NCBI RefSeq assembly: GCF_004193775.1
Contig: NC_041020.1
Location: 8,997,198 to 9,061,197 of the forward strand
From: Glycine soja
Taxonomy: Eukaryota > Streptophyta > Magnoliopsida > Fabales > Fabaceae
Direction: 5' to 3'
Length of the DNA: 64,000 nucleotides
In this document: positions 61,554 through 64,000 of the stretch, in pieces
Numbering within the stretch: the first letter of the stretch is position 1
How the letters are laid out: every line of letters begins with the position of its first letter
Position numbers and translations under genes: made by a program
Notes under the pieces: model-generated
Told to the model about the DNA's origin: nothing
Database searches by the model: none
Seen by the model: only the letters and a program-made list of their open reading frames with translations

Positions 61554-64000
61554 CGCCATGGAAGGGACTCTTGCTCCTCAAACCTTTCGTCTCTTGGGCT
61601 CTTTGCCCAATCACCAGGTTGTCATCTTGATCGACGGCGGCAGCACCCACAACTTCATCCAGTCACGCATGGCAAAATTTCTTGCCCTACCCTCGGTCCC
61701 ATCCACTTCCCTTTGTGTAATGGTAGGTAACGGGCAAACCCTAGATTGTGACACCTTATCCCTCCATGACCCGATTTCGATTTAGGGTCAATGCTTTAAC
61801 CTTGATTTATTCCACCTCCCTATATGTGGTGTGGATATTGTGTTGGACGTACAGTGGCTAAAATTATTGGGCCAAATCACTACAAATTACCAAGCCTTGA
61901 CCATGACTTTTGTACACTTGGGCCATCATATCACCCTCAGTGTTGATGCTCCCCCGAGCCCATTATCTGCTTCAGCCTACCAATTTAAGAGACTTGTCCA
62001 AACACAGAGCATTTCCACCCTATTTCACATCACCACTGTGCCAGCCCACCATTCACCATCCCCACACCCCACATCTACCAGCCTTACCCCGTCTGCGATC
62101 ACCTCTGTCCTATCCTAGTATCACAACATTTTCACCGAACCAACTCACTTGCCTCCATCTCGTAATATACAGCACCACATTCAACTTTTACCTCACACAC
62201 CTCCAATTAACGTTAAACCATACCGCTACCCTCATTTTCAAAAAGCTGAAATCGAAAAGCAAATTGCCACTATGCTCACTGCCGGACTTATTCAACGAAG
62301 CCACAGTCCATTCTCTTCACCAATCCTCCTGGTTAAAAAGAAAGATGGGACCTGGCATTGCTGTTTCGATTACCGGGCGTTGAATGTCGTGACCGTTAAG
62401 GATCATGTTTCAATGCCCACCATTGATGAGCTGCTTGATGACTTGGGTTAAGCTTCTTGGTTCTCTAAGCTAGACCTGCACCAAGGATTCCATCAGATAC
62501 GCATGGTTGAGGCCGACATCCCTAAAACCGCTTTCCGAATGCACCAAGGGCATTACGAATTAAAGGTAATGTCATTCGGACTATGCAACGCCCCTTCGAC
62601 CTTCCAGGCGGCCATGAATGACGCTCTCCAGCCATTCCTGAGGAAATTCGTGGCAGTGTTCTTTGACAACATTCTTGTTTATAGCACCAATTTGGACTCT
62701 CATGTCCTTCACCTGAAGTCCATTTTATCCATATTGTCAGAGCGTAACTTCCTTCTCCGAAAATCTAAGTGCCTTTTAGCTCAACAGAGGCTCAATTATC
62801 TAGGCCATGTCATTTCAAGCCAAGGCGTGGCACCTGATCCTGACAAAGTGGACGCCATGTTGGCATGGCCAACTTCGATTTCCCCCACTGCATTGTGTGG
62901 CTTTTTGGGGTTAATAGGCTTCTACTGGAAGTTTATCAAGGGGTACACCACCATTGTTGCACCTCTTACTTCGCTTTTACGAAAGGACCAATTCTCCTGA
63001 TCATCCACGACGACCCAAGCATTCCACCAGCTTAAACAGGTGATGACTCAGGCCCCTGTTTTGGTTACTCCTAACTTCTCTTTACCTTTTACAATTGAAA
63101 CAGACGCGTCTAGTTCATCCATGGGTGTGGTGCTAACCCAACAGGGTCACCCAATTGCATATTATAGCTGGGTTTTATGCCCCCGATTGCAACGTACGTC
63201 TGCTTATGTCCGAGAGTTGCACGCAATCACTTCTGCTGTTAGGAAATGGCGCCATTATTTACTTGGGACCTCTTTCACCATCCTCACATACCACAAGAGC
63301 CTCAAGGATCTCATGTCCCAGGAAATACAGACCCTTGAACAACAAACTTGTCTAAGCTCTTGGGCTATGACTATACTATCAAGTATAAGCCCGGCTCCGC
63401 CAATGTAGTGGTTGACATGTTGTCCCGCCTTGTTCCATCAGAGGCTGAATGCTTCTTGTTGACTTTGCCTCATTGAACCTTTTTGGACCAGCTCAGGGAC
63501 TCCTTGTTACAGGACCCTCAATATGTTCAATTACTTCAGGATATTGAATCCCATCCCAAAGCCCACTCTGATATCACCATTAATAATAAGCTTCTCCCTT
63601 GCCACGGTCGTATCTGGCTTCCTTTTCCTACACCTTTCACCGCGATCCTTTTAGAGGAGTTCCATGCTTCCCCTCTTGGCGGCCACACTGGGGTGCCAAA
63701 GACTCTTCACCATATGCGCCAGAATTTCGACTGACCCCGTATACAAACCAAATATGAGGCAAAGAAACTTGCAGGGCTCCTTCAGCCTCTTCCCATACCT
63801 TCACAATTCTGGGAAGATTTGTCTCTCGACTTCATCACCAGCTTGCCCTCATCTCAAGGTTTCACCATCATAATGGTGGTCGTGGACCATTTTTCCAAGG
63901 GGGCTCACTTCGGTGCTCTCCCTACACACCATACGGCATACAAAGTTGCTCTTTTATTCCTCGATTTGGTCTGTAAGCTTCATGGGTTTCCAAAAAGCTT
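61554..64000 (+). pseudogene. pol: Gypsy pol: protease, RT, RNase H, integrase, broken
   Basis: Protease motif IDGGSTHNFI lies near 61640. Reverse transcriptase has SPILLVKKKDGTW near 62330, CFDYRALNVVTVKD near 62380, KLDLHQGFHQIRM near 62490, MSFGLCNAPSTFQ near 62590 and the catalytic motif as FFDNILVYS near 62670 in place of FFDD. RNase H starts with FTIETDASSSSMGVVL near 63110. Integrase has HASPLGGHTGVPKTLHHMRQ near 63670, then a stop, and resumes TKYEAKKLAGLLQPLPIP; the two cysteines of the HHCC zinc-binding domain are absent. The core WEDLSLDFITSL follows near 63830. At least four stops (62449, 62998, 63406, 63732) are present. It is inactive. Confidence 0.88.

Larger units (their letters stand above)
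60551..64000 (+). mobile_element. Ty3/Gypsy retrotransposon, decayed, runs off the window
   Basis: Gag, protease, reverse transcriptase, RNase H and the start of integrase appear in Gypsy order on the plus strand, beginning with the gag ATG at 60551. The right part lies beyond base 64000. Frameshifts and stops occur throughout, and the catalytic and zinc-binding positions are altered, so it is inactive. Confidence 0.9.

Overview
The window is plant nuclear DNA, most likely soybean or a close legume relative. This is inferred from the repeat families: LTRs full of TAATCGATTAC palindromes, CACTA transposons with AACATCGGTTTT or CTAAGACGGTTA subterminal repeats, and an Athila-like element with GCTAAGCG-rich LTRs. 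It is a gene-poor, heavily nested repeat region. Only one ordinary, apparently intact host gene is supported: a small secreted Prolamin-like (ECA1 type) protein at 24683-25093. Two exon-level host fragments (a nucleobase-ascorbate transporter first exon, a plastid atpI copy) and two larger captured gene fragments inside a transposon complete the host-derived content.

Layout. 1-6500 is the 3' part of an Athila-like Gypsy element: a decayed env-position ORF, 3' UTR, polypurine tract and 3' LTR. Two insertions interrupt it, a 1.2-kb solo LTR at 357-1561 (target duplication CATCC) and an 850-bp LTR-like insertion at 3322-4171 (CATTG). 6501-9635 is AT-rich and holds the orphan transporter exon. 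9636-22305 is CACTA element 1 (duplication AGT), with both transposon genes on the minus strand and a 3.0-kb solo LTR at 17362-20386 (TGAAG) in its 5' half. 22306-28559 holds a fold-back MITE-like element, a tRNA-Ile-like relic, the Prolamin-like gene and broken repeats. 28560-34027 is an inverted relative of the 1.2-kb solo LTR (AATAT), split by CACTA element 3 at 28910-33189. 34028-38047 is AT-rich and carries the atpI fragment. 38048-59529 is CACTA element 2 (duplication CAT), 21.5 kb: a transposase gene that lost its catalytic core, a second transposon gene ending in a Ulp1-like domain, a second 3.0-kb solo LTR at 46256-49291 (ATTGA) cutting the transposase, and intron-containing pieces of malonyl-CoA decarboxylase and amino acid permease genes. 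60551 to the end is a decayed Ty3/Gypsy gag-pol running off the window.

How it fits together. In CACTA transposons the TNP2-type transposase cuts at the CACTA ends and an accessory protein binds the subterminal repeats. All three elements here carry broken genes, so any past movement needed proteins from elsewhere. Elements 1 and 3 share terminal and subterminal sequence and also a stop codon at the same place in the Ulp1-like domain. Element 2 is a different family and the most interesting object here, because it carries fragments of at least two unrelated host genes. Boundaries of seven insertions were fixed by reading termini and target duplications directly; family names rest on recognised protein motifs, since no database search was possible.
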